From Charina bottae (Eukaryota; Chordata; Lepidosauria; Squamata; Charinaidae), in contig JALMGJ010000001.1 in assembly GCA_023362775.1 (NCBI GenBank), positions 64,490,001 to 64,554,000 on the forward strand: a stretch of DNA of 64,000 nt, written 5' to 3'. The position numbers and the translations under genes are program-made. Shown here piece by piece: positions 41,844 through 54,900 of this stretch (positions are counted from its first letter, which is position 1; the number at the start of each line of letters is the position of its first letter). Under the pieces are notes generated by a model. The model saw only the letters and a program-made list of their open reading frames with translations. It had not been told where the DNA came from and did no database searches.

Positions 41844-42133
41844 CAGAGCTTTCCAAACTTTTCATGTTGGTGACACACTTTTTAGACATGCATCATTTCG
41901 CGACACACTCTTACAGCAGGGCATCATTTCGCGACACACCCTTACAGCAGGGCACAAGGCAGGCACTAGGACCTGCACGGAATCACAGCAGGTTTGGAGG
42001 CAGCAAGGCACAAGGCAGGCACTAGGACCTGCGCGGAATCCTGGCAGGGCTCGGAGGCAGCAGTAGCCGCGACACACCCAGACACTGCAGCCGACACACT
42101 AACGTGTCCCGACACACAGTTTGGAAAGCTCTG
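41844..42133. mobile_element. Non-autonomous hAT element (CTTTCCAAAC family, AT-richer copy)
   Basis: CAGAGCTTTCCAAACT and AGTTTGGAAAGCTCTG are the inverted ends. TGCTAAAC flanks both sides (41836-41843 and 42134-42141). CGCGACACAC and GTGTCCCGACACACAG near the ends match the copies at 11213 and 23940, but the middle differs. It holds two imperfect direct repeats of CACAAGGCAGGCACTAGGACCTGC and two of TTTCGCGACACAC. Confidence 0.9.
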
Positions 42134-42561
42134 TGCTAAACTATGGTTAGATTTTCCATGACATGCTGAACTGCAAACTAGGCTAACTGAATTCTGTATA
42201 TGGCTGTATATGGCTAGCGTGGACTATAAAAATGACTCTAGGTGCCATAATCCACTCCAGGGCTTTGAAGGAAATATCTCTCTGAAATATGTAGAAAATT
42301 GCAGATTGGAGAAAATACAGATTTCAGTCTTTTAAAGGGTATGAGAGAAGTCCTGGGGAGAGTTTTCTATGGGAAGAGGTTGGAAGGACAGCTGTCCAAA
42401 TCCTGCATTCATGTTTGTGCATTCATGTGTGATGAAAACAGTGAATTTATTTTTTTAAATTACGTTTTGAGCAGATTCTGCTATTCCCAGTTTCTTCTGC
42501 CCAGAAGCTTCCTGTTCCAGGTTCTGTAGCACTGCTAGAACCAATGCCAATAGACTCTGGG

Positions 42562-42592
<31 letters not shown>
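42562..42592. repeat. (AAT)n microsatellite
   Basis: Ten AAT/ATA units. The flanking text is not a clear LINE end. Confidence 0.85.
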
Positions 42593-42593
<1 letters not shown>

Positions 42594-43934
42594 TAATTGA
42601 ATTAAAAATATGGTTTATTGGCAAGTCAAGGGGCAGGGGAGAAAAATGTCTTTGAAAAATAAATCTGGAAGATGCTTCTCTTAGCCATATTGTGTAATAC
42701 TTTACAAAAGGGAAGTTAGAACATAATATGACTGGGGGGGGGGGAACTGACACAGGTTTCAATCATGCTAATCAAATGAGCTAAGGACCATAAAATCACA
42801 CTCTGTTCCTTTTGGCTTTTTTTCTCTTGCACTGCGAGGGAACAGCAGGTGTGAGCTGAGTAATTTAGTTTGGATCTAATCATTCCCTACTCAGGATGGA
42901 TGTTAGTACAATCTTGGCCAATTGCCTTGTTTTTAGAAATGCTTCAGCATTTATAATCTACTGCAAGAACCCTGGAGTGTAAGGCACTGGGGTGGGGGTG
43001 GGGAACCTCATGACTTACAGGCTCTCTTATGTAATTTGCAAACTTGGCCTCAGGATCCAGCACAGTGAGTTCAGTCCTGGGTAGGGGCTGATGTCCAGTG
43101 AGGCTGATCCCTGTTGATAGGATCTCTTTTTCCTTCTTTCTTGGTAGCACACAGCTCAGTCAGAAAAGTGAGCACTAGGCCTGACTACAATGATTCACCA
43201 CCTTTGAGACATCTTTGGGCCCTGATGAGCACTGTAAAAAAGCTGTGCTAATTAAAAAAAAATTCTTTAAAGAAAGGAAATGAAAATTAATGTTCATACA
43301 TGCTTCTACCTGAAGCTGATTGGGAAACTAATTGAAGGGGACACCAGGGTGCTGCATGGATGTCTTAGGGACAATTCTTTCAAATGTGCCCCTAGTGACC
43401 TGCTAAGTGTCTTCAGCTTACTTCTGTCAAGATCTTTGAGTCTCTGACCTGAAAAGTTGAAATTCTTTGTGCAGATGTTCAGCAGGCAGCCATGGCATCT
43501 GGCCTGGCTGGCCCACACATTGGCCATTCATGCCTGATGATGATAGCATCATGTGACTGCAGCCTTCTTTTATGTAGCTCTTTTTTCCAACCTTGCAGTA
43601 ATCACTCATTAATTTATCTCTTACTTCACTCAGACATGCCTTTGCTGCCTTCCCATCCCCTTCTCTATCCAATGCAGTGCCTGCCTCCTGATTGTTGAAG
43701 TTCTTGGTTATGTCATGCGGGATATATCCTAAATATAACTACATCTGGATCCAGCCAAGATCTAATCTCAAAACTGTATTTTTACTTTATTTGCCCTGGC
43801 ATGATGACACTATTCGATGGCTTGCTGAAGTTTGCTAAATTGAGCACCATCTTTCATTCTTATTAGGCTTCGTGGCAGATAACATTTTCTTGCCCAAATA
43901 AATTAGATAAATAACTAATAATGGACTAGGAAGG

Positions 43935-44185
43935 TATATTAATTCATTTATAAGCTACCTCAATTGTGGAAGCAACTCTGGGTGAAATACCATTCATTAA
44001 AAACATTAAAACAAAGCAAAAGGCAACATATAATCTAATAACAAATATCATACCCCACATTGGGAAAGAAAAACACCATAAATACCAAGGGATTAAAATA
44101 TACAGGATCAGGATCAATGTGGGGTCACAAAACACTCTGCCCCAGGCCCTGCTGACAAAGCCACAAATTTAAGGCTTTCCTAAAC
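43935..44185 (-). repeat. L2-type LINE 3' end
   Basis: TTCATTTATAAGCTACCTCAATTGTGG, ATTAAAAACATTAAAACA and CACTCTGCCCCAGGCCCTGC are the reverse of an L2-type 3' end plus a few codons of the ORF end. It lies directly before the Sauria SINE. Confidence 0.4.
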
Positions 44186-44192
44186 AACAGTA

Positions 44193-44436
44193 GAGAGTCA
44201 GTCTGGTGTAATGGTTAAGGCATCAGGCTAGAAACCGGGAGACTGTGAGTTCTAGTCCCACCTTTAGGCACAAAGCCAGCTGGGTGACCACCTTGGGCCA
44301 GTCACTTTCTTTCAGCCCTAGGAAGGAGGCAATGGCAAACCACTTCCGAAAAACCTTGCCAAGTAAACTGCAGGGATTTGTCCAGGCAGCCTCCGAGAAT
44401 TGGACACGATTGAACGGATTAAAAAAACAACAACAA
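44193..44436 (+). mobile_element. Sauria SINE, full length
   Basis: GAGAGTCAGTCTGGTGTAATGG and GTGAGTTCTAGTCCC (A and B boxes), CCAGCTGGGTGACC, GGGCCAGTCACTTTC, GGCAATGGCAAACCACTTCCG and AAACTGCAGGGATTTGTCC lead to an RTE-like 3' end (GAATTGGACACGATTGAACGG) and an A-rich tail (AAAAAACAACAACAA). The 3' end shared with BovB-type LINEs suggests mobilisation by them. Confidence 0.85.
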
Positions 44437-46519
44437 GGTCGAGCTATGTGCATGTTTAGCTTCCAAACAAATAACCCTAAGCAGTGGGAATAAATATTGC
44501 ATACTCCTTTAAGAGAGAGAGAGAGAGAGAGTTGAGCGGGGATTGAGATGTGAACAGGTTGTTGAATAAATAGTGGAAAAATTAATGTGTTCAAAACAGC
44601 TTCAGCTACATGGCTTTGTCCAAATTGTTAATTCAATATCTCCCTCTCCCATTTTGGTCTATCTGTAAATATAAATTATTTCTTTCTTACTGCAGGCTGC
44701 TTTTCTTAGCCAAAATAGTGATCTCATACAAACGGAGAAACATCTCAAAAAGATTGTGAAAATATGCCTGTTTTGGGGCATAATGGATTATATTATGTTT
44801 TGATGTCCAGAAGTACCTTTCATTAATACTAATGCAATATTACTTGGTACACTTTAGGGTACAAATCTTGTGAATAAATATATTGCTTTTTGGAGGTGCT
44901 AGAGTTCCCACCAGCACCTCTGGAGTCTTGAGCATCGGGATTTATGTCCATAAATCCACTCCCCCCCCCTGATTTCTCTGTTTTGGTTGGCAGAATGGAA
45001 ATAATTTAGCCAATTTGATTTCATTGTATTGAGTCTTCCTTGAAAGGTTATTGTATTAGCTTGTGGTGCCATCACAGAAAAGATCCTGCTTCTTCTAAGT
45101 ATCCCAATTTTGCTTTTGATGGTAATGCATTTCGGTCTTCTTGGCAAATTATATGTAGCACAATTTAATCTTCATGTAAAGTTGTTTCCCATTGCAGCAG
45201 AAGGAAACAATGGATATGATTCCATGCTCACTTAAGCAAATAATTTAAAGCAGGCCAAGGATTAGGGCCAGTTTTGTGTGTGAGTGTGGCTTAGCATATT
45301 GTGTGAACTGACAAAATTGGTTAGGTCCAATTGGTTAGGCTAAGTAGGTCCAGTAAGCACTACCATTGATAGCATTTGCTACTTTTGCATCAACTGATAA
45401 GGTTCCTTTGCTTTCAAAGAAGTGCGCTTGCCATGACTTACCACCTGGTAGGATGAAGGCTGTTTAAAGCTGAAAGAATTAAGGATTAAAATTATACCCT
45501 GGGGATAATATATGGTAATATCATTTGTCAAAGAAGTGCAATTGTTCTTGTTGAATTGTGCATTACTTTGAAAAATGAGTCAACCTGCATCTGAGGACCT
45601 ACTGTGTAGCACACAGGCCACTGTGCCTATGGGACTGATGCAGAAAGGGACAGTGTTTGCCTCTTGTCTCTGATGGGAGAGGGCTGGGGGAAAGATAAAA
45701 TACCCGAGATCTGGGAGGGAAGGCTTATAGTTCTAGTACCTGGGTGGCCAATCTTGTATTACAGCTCAGGCCAATGAAAACAAATCCTCAGGAAAACGAC
45801 ATAACTGAAAAGTTGAAAACAATTATATTAAAAGTCATTTTTAATTTTGCTTATAAATATGATGGGAATCATATTGACAAAGAATGTGATCTCAATGTAC
45901 TGACATATTGAGAAGCAATTGACAAAATGCCAATAAATAATCAACCCAACTGCTTCCAAGATTTGCAGCAAATCATTACATAATTATGAATGGTCAAGAA
46001 AGCAATGGTAAAGAGCCAATTGGAGATCAGTTGGGCTACCAAATGACCAAGAGAAGTTTGACAGGAAGATTTGGGTTCAGCACCTGCTTAGTCTGGTAAT
46101 GGACCTGTGGGGGAGTCTTGGGATGTTGCCCCTCAAAGGTTTTCCTGGCAGAGTTAATGTTCAGAGATGAGTGAGAACAATGAAAGCAGAAAGATGAAAC
46201 AGCTTCTGTTACATGCTGGAAACAGCCAACAGATAACAAGGTCCAAGCACAGATCCCAGTGGAGAGCTTTAGGACGAGAAGCCTGTGTTTCTCTATTCTG
46301 TTTGTAGAAAAGGTGGTTTGAGAATGTGAACATCAAAATGTATCATGGGCTTGACACTTTTAATTTGGTTCAAGAAATATATAGTCCTTGTCTTTTATAC
46401 TTCCTTAAAATTGTTCATATTCTGTCACATGCAGAAAATACCAGGTGAGGATCTTTGTTCTGCATTTTATACGAATAAGATTTGGGCTTAAAAAAAAAGG
46501 GCTAGTTGCACATTCATTG

Positions 46520-46680
46520 CTTTTGGAGTGATTTATTTATTTAATTGTATTTGTATGTTCACCCATCTTGTGAAGGTGACTCAGGGCAGAGAACACAGTT
46601 TAAAGTGTCAATATAACAATAAAAAATAGAGGTCTAATCAGAACAAAAGCAACAAAAGCAAAAAAGTGGCAACCGAAGAT
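46520..46680 (-). repeat. L2/CR1-type LINE 3' tail
   Basis: ATTTATTTATTTAATTG...TTCACCCATCTTGTGAAGGTGACTCAGGGCAGA...AACAATAAAAAATAG is the minus-strand form of the recurring LINE 3' end. Confidence 0.45.
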
Positions 46681-46747
46681 AAACTCATCAATAATTTATG
46701 CCTACCAGTGGACATTGCCCCAACAATAGGAGATTAACTGGTATCTC

Positions 46748-46748
<1 letters not shown>

Positions 46749-46784
<36 letters not shown>
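46749..46784. repeat. (GT)n microsatellite
   Basis: About 18 uninterrupted TG units. Confidence 0.95.
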
Positions 46785-46785
<1 letters not shown>

Positions 46786-47439
46786 TGCAAACAAATCCAA
46801 ATCTAACTGCCCATAAGGATGGATTTCTGCAGCAAGCACAGCATTTTATATTGCTATAGTTGGCACAAGAGCAGAGCACAAGCACCTCAGGCAAGTTAAT
46901 AACAATGAGAATCAACCATCTGAGTAGCATTTGGGCATGTAGTAGGCACAGTCAACTCTGAATAAGGAGTAGCAGTAATGCCATTAGAACCCACGGTGCT
47001 CTTCTAATGTTCAGAATGATGTCACATGGATCATGACGTCATAATGCAAATTATGCAGTTATATAATTTGCACCATGGGATCATGAAACCATTGTGCAAT
47101 TTACATAATCACATCTGTGATATCATTTCTCCCATTGATCCACCTGCAGATGCCTATGGCTGGAGGGATGGGGGTGCATAATCTCTCTTCTAAATATGGA
47201 CAAATCTGTCCTCAGTTCATTCCTGACATTTCTGTGTCTGTTTATGATGTCTTAAAAAAATGCACATGGTTTGTGTATGTTATTTTGTGCATGTTTGAAT
47301 GGAGAAAATTTGGTACATGTTTTTGCTTAATCTGAACTTTCTTACAAGCAGTTTTCTTAAAGGATATTTTAAACATTCTTTCTGATATGCACTTTCCCCT
47401 AATATTTGCATATTTTTCCTGTTTAAAATACTGTAGGTT

Positions 47440-47525
47440 TTAAAACCTTGCTGAGAAAACTGCAGGGACTAGTCCAGGCAGTCACCAGGGGTCAACACTG
47501 ACTCGAAAGCACATACACATACAAA
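47440..47525 (+). repeat. 3' fragment of a Sauria SINE
   Basis: AAAACCTTGCTGAGAAAACTGCAGGGACTAGTCCAGGCAGTCACCAGGGGTC...ACTCGAAAGCACATACACAT matches the last third of the SINE at 7261-7490. The tRNA part is missing. Confidence 0.65.
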
Positions 47526-48100
47526 AGTAGTCACCAGAGTAAGTACACCTTGAGGCTGTCTGCCATGCTCACCCACAACTCACTTTCACATGCTGACCTG
47601 CTCTCACACATCATGGTGACTTAGATAAATGACTAGGTTCTTCTATGGATGCCTGAAAGCAGACCATAATTGGGTTGATTTGGTTTAAAAATGGAAGGCC
47701 ACACTGGGGTTCTTTGGGCCTTCAGCCCCCAGGTTGGCCACCAGATTTGATTACACCAGTAGATAACTATGAGGCATTAAAGGAGAAGCTAAATTTGTAA
47801 GGTTTCATAATGGTCAAAAATAGTGAAGTGAAGAAGGTCTATATGTTCAGAGGCAAGAGTCTACCATTAAACATTTCAAAGCTCTTTTATAGTTTTATTC
47901 TCTGAATGGATAAAGCATATATTTCTACAAATAAAGAGTCTATAAAATTGCCTGTAGATTCAGATTCACTCAGGGCTTCAAAATATATTACACAGCCAGT
48001 TATCAGTGGGAAGATAGTAACAGGAAAGATCAAATTATGATGCTGAGCAAGGTACAGTATGTCTGAGTCCTATTTAATTGTCAGATGCTCCCATCATGGA

Positions 48101-48102
48101 AC

Positions 48103-48170
<68 letters not shown>

Positions 48171-48204
48171 ATGCATGCAAGTGTGTGTGTGTGTGTGTGT
48201 GAGT
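48101..48204. repeat. Compound (GT)n(GA)n...(GT)n microsatellite
   Basis: A GT run at about 48102-48145, a GA run to about 48170, a short unique spacer with GAATGCATGC, and a second GT run at 48181-48202. Confidence 0.93.
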
Positions 48205-48267
48205 GGTTTCCCAACAAGCCAGGCTTGGATTATTTACAGCATTTGCTTGAAAAATCCCATCTAATCC

Positions 48268-49258
48268 ACACTGATGGAAGAAGATGTGCATGGTTTTAAA
48301 ACTGGAGGAAGAAACATCAATAAACTGCATTATGCTGATGCAACTACTCTGATAAATGCAAATGCAAATGAGTAGTTATAAAAGTCAAGGAACACAGTGA
48401 AGACACAGGACCAAGATTAAATATAGAGGAAGACAAAAATAATGACAACAGGTACAGCAACAAGCCTCAGAATTGACAGTGAAGATATCAAAGTGGTAGA
48501 TAGTTTTTGCCTTTTTTGATCAACCATCAATAGTAAAGGAACTAACTGTCAAGAAATATGCCATAGACTAGCACTTGGTAGAGAGCAATGAAGGCCTTGG
48601 AAAAGATATTTAGATGCCATGATGTGTTGATACCTACAAAGATCAGAATTGTGCAGTCAATCATTTTCCCTGTAACGTTCTGTGGAAGCAAAACTTGGAC
48701 TTTGAAAAAGCAGGATAGAAAGAATATTGATGCTTTTGAACTTTGTTGTTGGAGAAGACTCCTGAGAATACCATGGATAGTCAAGAAAACAAACAAATGG
48801 ATCATAGAACAAATCAGTCCAGAGTTCTTGTTTGAAACACAAATTACCAGGCTCAAATTATTCTATTTTGGATAATTATGCAAAGACCCAACTCTTTTTA
48901 GAATTTATTTTATATTTATTTGTTCAATTTATTCCCTGCCCATCTCCCATGCAAGGGACTCTGGGCGGATTACAACAATTAAAATATAAAAGCTATACAA
49001 AATACAAACTATCTAAAAAACACAACCAATATAAAATAAATAAAATCCAAGATGGATTGGATTTCATAATGCTGGGAAAGGTGGAAGGAGAATGAAGAAG
49101 AGGAGGACCAGTGGCAAGGTGGATGGACTCAATTACAATGGGTGCAGTATTGGAAGATCCAAAGGACTAGATTTGGGAGATATCATCCTGGAAAAGGCTA
49201 TCTTAGTGGTTGTTAAGTATTGAAAGTGACTTGATAGCATATAATCAATCAGTCAATC
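48268..49258 (+). mobile_element. RTE-type LINE fragment, C-terminal RT region and 3' end
   Basis: Broken frames read HGFKTGGRNINKLHYADATT (YADA in place of YADD), then KALEKIFRCHDVLIPTKIRI, FPVTFCGSKTWTLKKQDRKN, IDAFELCCWRRLLRIPW and LGKVEGE. It ends GTGACTTGATAGC(AT)AATCAATCAGTCAATC, a tetranucleotide 3' tail. The subfamily differs from the BovB at 32595 and equals the minus-strand fragment at 58238. A LINE 3' end in opposite orientation (48897-49050) is inserted in it. Confidence 0.72.
48897..49050 (-). repeat. L2/CR1-type LINE 3' end inserted in the RTE fragment
   Basis: AATTTATTTTATATTTATTTG, CCTGCCCATCTCCC, GGGACTCTGGGCGG and ACAACAATTAAAATATAAAAG interrupt the RTE text between AAAGACCC and ATGCTGGGAAAGG, so this insertion is younger than the RTE copy. 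Confidence 0.6.
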
Positions 49259-49619
49259 CACACACATGGCATATCATAGTTGATTCAGAGGAGGGAAGTT
49301 TAACAGGCCAATCTTGCCCAAAATCTCCTGAAACTACAATATAAACAAGGACCTTCTGTGCATCCATTTTGCTTTTCTGCAGCCAATAATTGGATTTTGC
49401 TGTCTCCCAGCTACATTGCTTCCACATCTGAAGATTTGGCTGAGGAGATAGAGAGTTAGGGCGAAGTCTAATTTTAATTTTTCAGAACAGGATTGTTGCT
49501 TTCCAGAAGGGGGATTGGCCATTTGGCAGCCCCCCCCGCCCCCCAGTTAGGAGTCCAAGTATAAATCTTGCACAGGTACGATCTATGGGAAATTTCCCCT
49601 GTCTCAAGGAGATATATTA

Positions 49620-50145
49620 CTCACTTTGAGTGATGAAGGCCTTTGTTCTCTCTGGAGTTCCATCATATTTATCTGGCAAGAATCCAGGGATCGATGCAAC
49701 ATAGACCCACTTACATCTACTCGTCACATCAAGTCCAGCAGAAGGGGCATGTTGCGGGTCCCGTTGGCCAAGGAGCTTCATTTGGTGGGATCCAGAAAGA
49801 GAGCATTTTCTGTTGTTGCAGCTGCCCCCTGGAACATCATTCCCCCGAGGTGAGATTGACCCCAAGCCTACCGGTCTTCCAGAAGGCCCTTAAAACTTGG
49901 ATGTGCCATCGGGCTTGGGGATCCCAAGGAAGTATGGAGCCCGTTAAATAGTTAGTGCACTCTCCTCTGTCTTTTTATTATTGCATTTTAAATGTAGTTT
50001 TTAATTTTTAATTGTTTTTAATGGTAGAAGGTGATGATTTTACTTGTGTTTTAACTATGTACTGTATGCCACCCAGAGTCGCATGCAAGTGAGATGGGTG
50101 GACATATAAATTAAATAAACAAACAAACAAACAAACAAACAGTTG
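49620..50145 (+). mobile_element. LINE 3' region (L2/CR1 type) with (AAAC)n tail
   Basis: The end of the coding part reads through GCTTCATTTGGTGGGATCC, TGCAGCTGCCCCCTGGAACATC and TTCCAGAAGGCCCTTAAAACTTGG. An untranslated end follows (TGCCACCCAGAGTCGCATGCAAGTGAGATGGGTGG), and then (AAAC)n. Frames are broken. Confidence 0.6.
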
Positions 50146-50177
50146 TAGTAAACTTTGTGACAACTGGTAATTGATAT

Positions 50178-50504
50178 ATCTGCCCTGACTTTTGTGCCAT
50201 TTGGTTCATGGTTGAGTCAAGTGGTCCTTTGGGGCAGTTACCTGCTTCTGAGGTTGGGTTTTGTTCGTCTGCTGCTGAAGCAAGGTATTAGTGACCTGTT
50301 CAGTGATCCTTGGCTTGGCAAAAATGTTAGTGCCCATGGTTTAAGTATAAAAAACATAAAATTTGCCTCCAATATAGTAGGAGCAAGAAGTCACCAGAAT
50401 TTATTCAGTCCTTTTTTGGCAGACATGGCAAATAATGCAAGAAACTATTTCCTAGGACATGAAGGCTCTTTTGGGGGAGATGGGCGGTGACGAAATTTGA
50501 TACA

Positions 50505-50535
<31 letters not shown>

Positions 50536-50690
50536 GGCTCAGATAAGCAGATTAACTGTTGCAAAATTATGAAGCAATTTATTTCTTAATTTATTATTTA
50601 AATTTATATCACCGCCCCTCTCCCCCAACGGGGAACTCTGGGCGGTTATTCTTTCAATTATGAAAGAATTCCAGGAACTACTATGGATCA
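50178..50690 (+). repeat. Dispersed repeat, interrupted by two LINE ends; related to 59475
   Basis: GGACATGAAGGCTC...CTCAGATAAGCAGATT...AATTATGAAAGAATTCCAG matches the uninterrupted text at 59511-59610. A LINE end (50469-50533) sits between duplicated AAGGCTC (50462-50468 and 50534-50540). A second, minus-oriented LINE end (50578-50657) breaks it again. The 5' extent is uncertain. It could be an old LTR or part of a larger element. Confidence 0.4.
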
Positions 50691-51129
50691 AATGGATCTA
50701 GTCTATGGATCTAGTCTTGCTACAATCACTGTCTTGCACCTCTTGCTTAATTTTCTGTGCTCCCTCCTCTCTAGGTAATAGGCCAGAGCCAAGCAAGTAC
50801 AATGCTTGCCTGTTAATAGTGGGGGGAAAAACACTTTTCATAGCAAACAATGCAATTTGCATTAGATAACTGGGCTTCTCTTGTTTTTTCTAGTGGCTCT
50901 GCTAAAATAGGTGTTAATGAAATAATGTAGATAAGCAATTTGCTCTCCTTGTGCTGTGTGTGTTGACTAAGCATTTATTTAATTGACTGAAGACGGACTT
51001 TGAAGACGGCTCAGAACCTTGGGGAAGGGGCAGCATTCTGACTCAGTTCTTTCCTATGAGGTTTTTTTTTTAAAGATTTCAAAATTGTTTTAAAAATACT
51101 CTCTGGATGATTTTTTGAAAATTGTAGCA

Positions 51130-51905
51130 GTCAGCGTGGACTGCTACCTTTCTTAATGTCTTCTTCTTGGCGATCACTCGTAGCCAAGTAAGATTGTCTT
51201 CCAGGGGTAAAATCTTAACAGTGGATCCGTAAGTGGCTGTAAAGGCCAATTCTGGATCCGCACAACCTCCCAAAGTGAGGGCATAGGTTTCCGGGTGGGA
51301 GACGGTCACGATGAGGGTTTGCCTGACGTGCCTTCCTTTTAGCTCGTTTCTCCCTTTCGCTCTGTACTCGTGCATCTTCGAAGTCCGTAGCGCCTTTAAT
51401 AAAGGCTGACCTCCAATTGAAACGCTCATGAGTTAGGGCTTCCCAGTTCTCAATGCTGATATTAAATTTTCTCTTTTGCTGTCCACCAATATTCTGTTTT
51501 CCATTCTTAAGTTGGGAGTAAAGTAGCTGCTTTGGAAGACAATGGTCAGGCATTTCAACAACATGGCCGGTCCAGCAAAGTTGATGTTGGATGATCATTG
51601 TTTCAACGCTGGTGGTCTTTGCTTCTTCCAATACGCTAAGATTAGTCCGCCTATCTTCCCAAGTAATTTGCAGAACTTTTCAGAGGTAGCGTTGATGGAA
51701 TCTTTCAAGAACTTGGAGGTGGTGTTTGTAGAGGGTCCATGTTTCCCAGACGTACAATAGGGTTGGTAGTACAATGGCTTTGTAAACAAGCATTTTGGTC
51801 TCCCTGAGAATGTCCCGATCCTCAAACACTCTACGCTTCATTCGGGAGAAAGCTACACTTGCAGAGCTCAGACGATACTGAATTTCAGTGTCGATGTCAG
51901 CTTTT
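51130..51905 (-). mobile_element. Non-LTR retrotransposon C-terminal region with zinc-knuckle motif
   Basis: On the minus strand, frames join as DTEIQYRLSSASVAFSRMK, RVFEDRDILRETKMLVYKAI and LPTLLYVWETWTLYKHHLQV, with a stop inside HQRYL. Then come EEAKTTSVETMIIQHQL, GHVVEMPDHCLPKQLLYSQL, and finally CPHFGRLCGSRIGLYSHLRIH, a C2H2 finger at the very end. This is the typical C-terminus of a widespread LINE group; I am not sure which clade. At least one frameshift and one stop. No catalytic RT core is present. Confidence 0.65.
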
Positions 51906-54900
51906 GTTATTATGTACTGTATAACAAGGGAATAAGGGACTCATAACTCATACTGAGTTCCCATTGTTTCCAGTGGCCAGAAAATGCATTTCATTTTGAC
52001 TTTTGTTCTGATTAAATATTCAGATGTTGGGATGCAAGGATAAGACTGGAATTTGTGACCTGATGTTACTGCATGCGTGCCATTGTGAGTTATTGTGGCG
52101 AGTAGAGTCAGTAAAGGTAGTTGTGGTATAGGCTGTGTTTTAGTTATGGATTGGGCTGTTTATGTCTGTTTTGGTGTTTCTACTTGTGTGAAATTCAGGA
52201 CTGAATGAAGCAGCTTAGGTCAACCTTTTCAGAAAGCAATTTTTATTCCTTTTTCTTTTTTCTTCATCTTCCTTCTGTTCTCTGATTTTTCTATAAGTAA
52301 TAAAGATTAAAAATTCTTAGTGAACCAGTAGTCTCATTCTGGAAAAGGCATTTATTTATCCATTAGCATACCCATTCCCACCAGGTTAGGCTGTGGAAGG
52401 AAGGGGGGATGCCACTCATCATCTCTCCAGTAAATCAGAGGCAAAGCAGATTTCTCTGGAGTAAAGTTGCTAGTGGCAATAAACCTAGTCAGCTCTCCCC
52501 AAGAGTTGCAGAGGGGGTGGAGCTGTGTGGTGGAAGGAAGATTTGGAATTAAACAGGGCTTAAGCCATCACATCCCATATATACATGCTGTAAAACTATA
52601 CTAAAATTAGATATAAAACATATTTACCCACTGCCCGAAAGATAACACCTTGTAGTCTATATCCATTGAATATGTATCTCTGGTTTTCACCATTTCTAAT
52701 TTCAGTTAGTTTGTGGGAGAAGACAGTCTACCAAGCCAGGTTTCAAGCCATAATACTGGCCCACTAGAGTCCAACTTGTCAGCAGAGTCACTCATCAGTA
52801 TCACAAGTACCTAGTGATGGGTAGTGTCTAAAATAACGATAATTATGACATGGATTTCCAGTACTGACCCAAGACGTTAAAGGCCTGACACAAGATGGTA
52901 TCTCCTCCTAGATAGGTTTTGATTGGACTAGCACTTGCAGATTTCTTCAACCTTGGCCATGGGACTAGCTTTACCTGAAGGCCATAAAGTAGCTTAGGAT
53001 GCACAAGGCAGACCACTTGGTCTGCAGCACCTTTTGCTATTTCCCAACTCAGGACACCTGGGGAAACCATCCCCCTATGCCTAATGGTGGAGCCTGCTCC
53101 TGACCTGTGGATTTCTAATGTCTGCCTTTTGGAGATTCACTTAGAATTCAACCCAGGCCCTCTGACATCCTGGCCTGATTCTTAATAGATTTATTTCTAC
53201 CATCTCCACCTGTGTATCTCCACGACCATTTGTAGATTCTTCCCTTTCCTAATTTACCAAGATATCACAGTCACTTCCCTCAGGCCTCAGCATAGTTATC
53301 TACAGAAATGTCCAGGTAATAGCAGTTTGGGGAACTTCATGTCAAAGAGAAGATAGATAGCCTTCCCTGAAGATAATTCAGTTATATTATTATTAATTTA
53401 CTTCATTACATTTGAATTACAGCTTTCCTGAAAACAACTCATGGCAGTATACATGATTCACAATGGGCCTGTAAAGTAGGTTAGGCTGATGAGAAATAAT
53501 GATGGTCCCAAGCTACACAATAAGCCTTGTGGTTGAGTGTAAATTGACTTCCCCAGGCTGACTATTTAACAAGTAGCTTCGACTTGGAATGATTGAATAA
53601 ATCATATCAGCAGTAGTGAGAAACCAGAATTACCTGAATCAAGAAAGGCTGTTTGTAAGGAGAAACTGTTCAGTGATTCGGTGTCTGCTTCTTTACTTTT
53701 GGACTCACCAGAACATTTTATTACTGGATTTTATTTTGTTTTTATAGCATGGTAGCAGATTCAACTTCAGAATTTGAGAGCAGCTGAATTCAGGTCCATC
53801 TGAATTCACCATCTCCGTCCCACTCTATGGCACTGTTTAATTTGGAGGGTGCAGTAGGGGAAATGCAACTTAATACTTCTTGGCACACCAGCATATTGGC
53901 GTGCAAGTGAGGTAGTCCAGTTAGAGCTGGGCTTGGACAGTGGTCTACCTCTATAACGTGGAGTGTGGAAGCAGTTGACCACCTAAACAATAGCAAATGG
54001 TCATGGAATCACAGATAGGGTGCTTCTTCTTCCTCCTCTTGTACCTCCTTGTCCTTCTTCCATTTGAAGGAAATAGGTCAGCTGATGGTCAATAATTACA
54101 CATGCTCATTTTATTATTTTTATTTTAAAATATTGTTTGTGTGTTTATTCCTGAGTAAGACCTTTGGCTGTCTAAAGACAGGAGGGGGCATAAGAACCAA
54201 TAAACCCAGAATCTAAAATGCCCAGCTGTTCCACAATGTGTTTGCACAAGAGTTGGTCAGGGCTATTTGTAGATGGCTTGGCTAATATCTCAAGTTGTAG
54301 TTCTTCTACTGCCTTGGATTTCTTTGGGAGAAGAGCATTCTACTTGGCACCCAGAAGGCCTCAAATGCAGTATCTGGCATCTGCAGTCAAAATGAGAATA
54401 TAGCAGGTGGTAATAAAGATTTTCAGCTGTGAATTAGTTGCCAGTCTAAGCAGGCATCATTGGCATAGACTTCTGCTATGAACTGTAATGACAAAAAAAT
54501 GATGAAATGTGCACATTTTTGTACTTGTGTCTTGGCATAGAATGCAAGTATGCAAATCACAGGGATTGTGTTGGGATGTCACAGCATTTTGTCACTTGTC
54601 TCTCCTTGCCTCCTCTGCAGATATCTATGAGCACTGGGGCCACCTGAAGTTCAACTATTATGATTCCAAGAGCCTTCTCTGACCAGACTGCTGAGCACAA
54701 TTGCCACAATTAATAGTGCAATTTCCCATTATTTTGAGATCAGAAACTGCAGTGTAAACCTTAACACATATTTAAGACAGTTTTAAAACAAAGATCTCAC
54801 CCCTCACCCCTTCTTGAAAGGAAGATCTCAGCCCTAGCCAGCCCATGTGCATGACATTGTTGTAATGGTCCTGTCCATTGCAACCTTTGTACTCTGTTCC

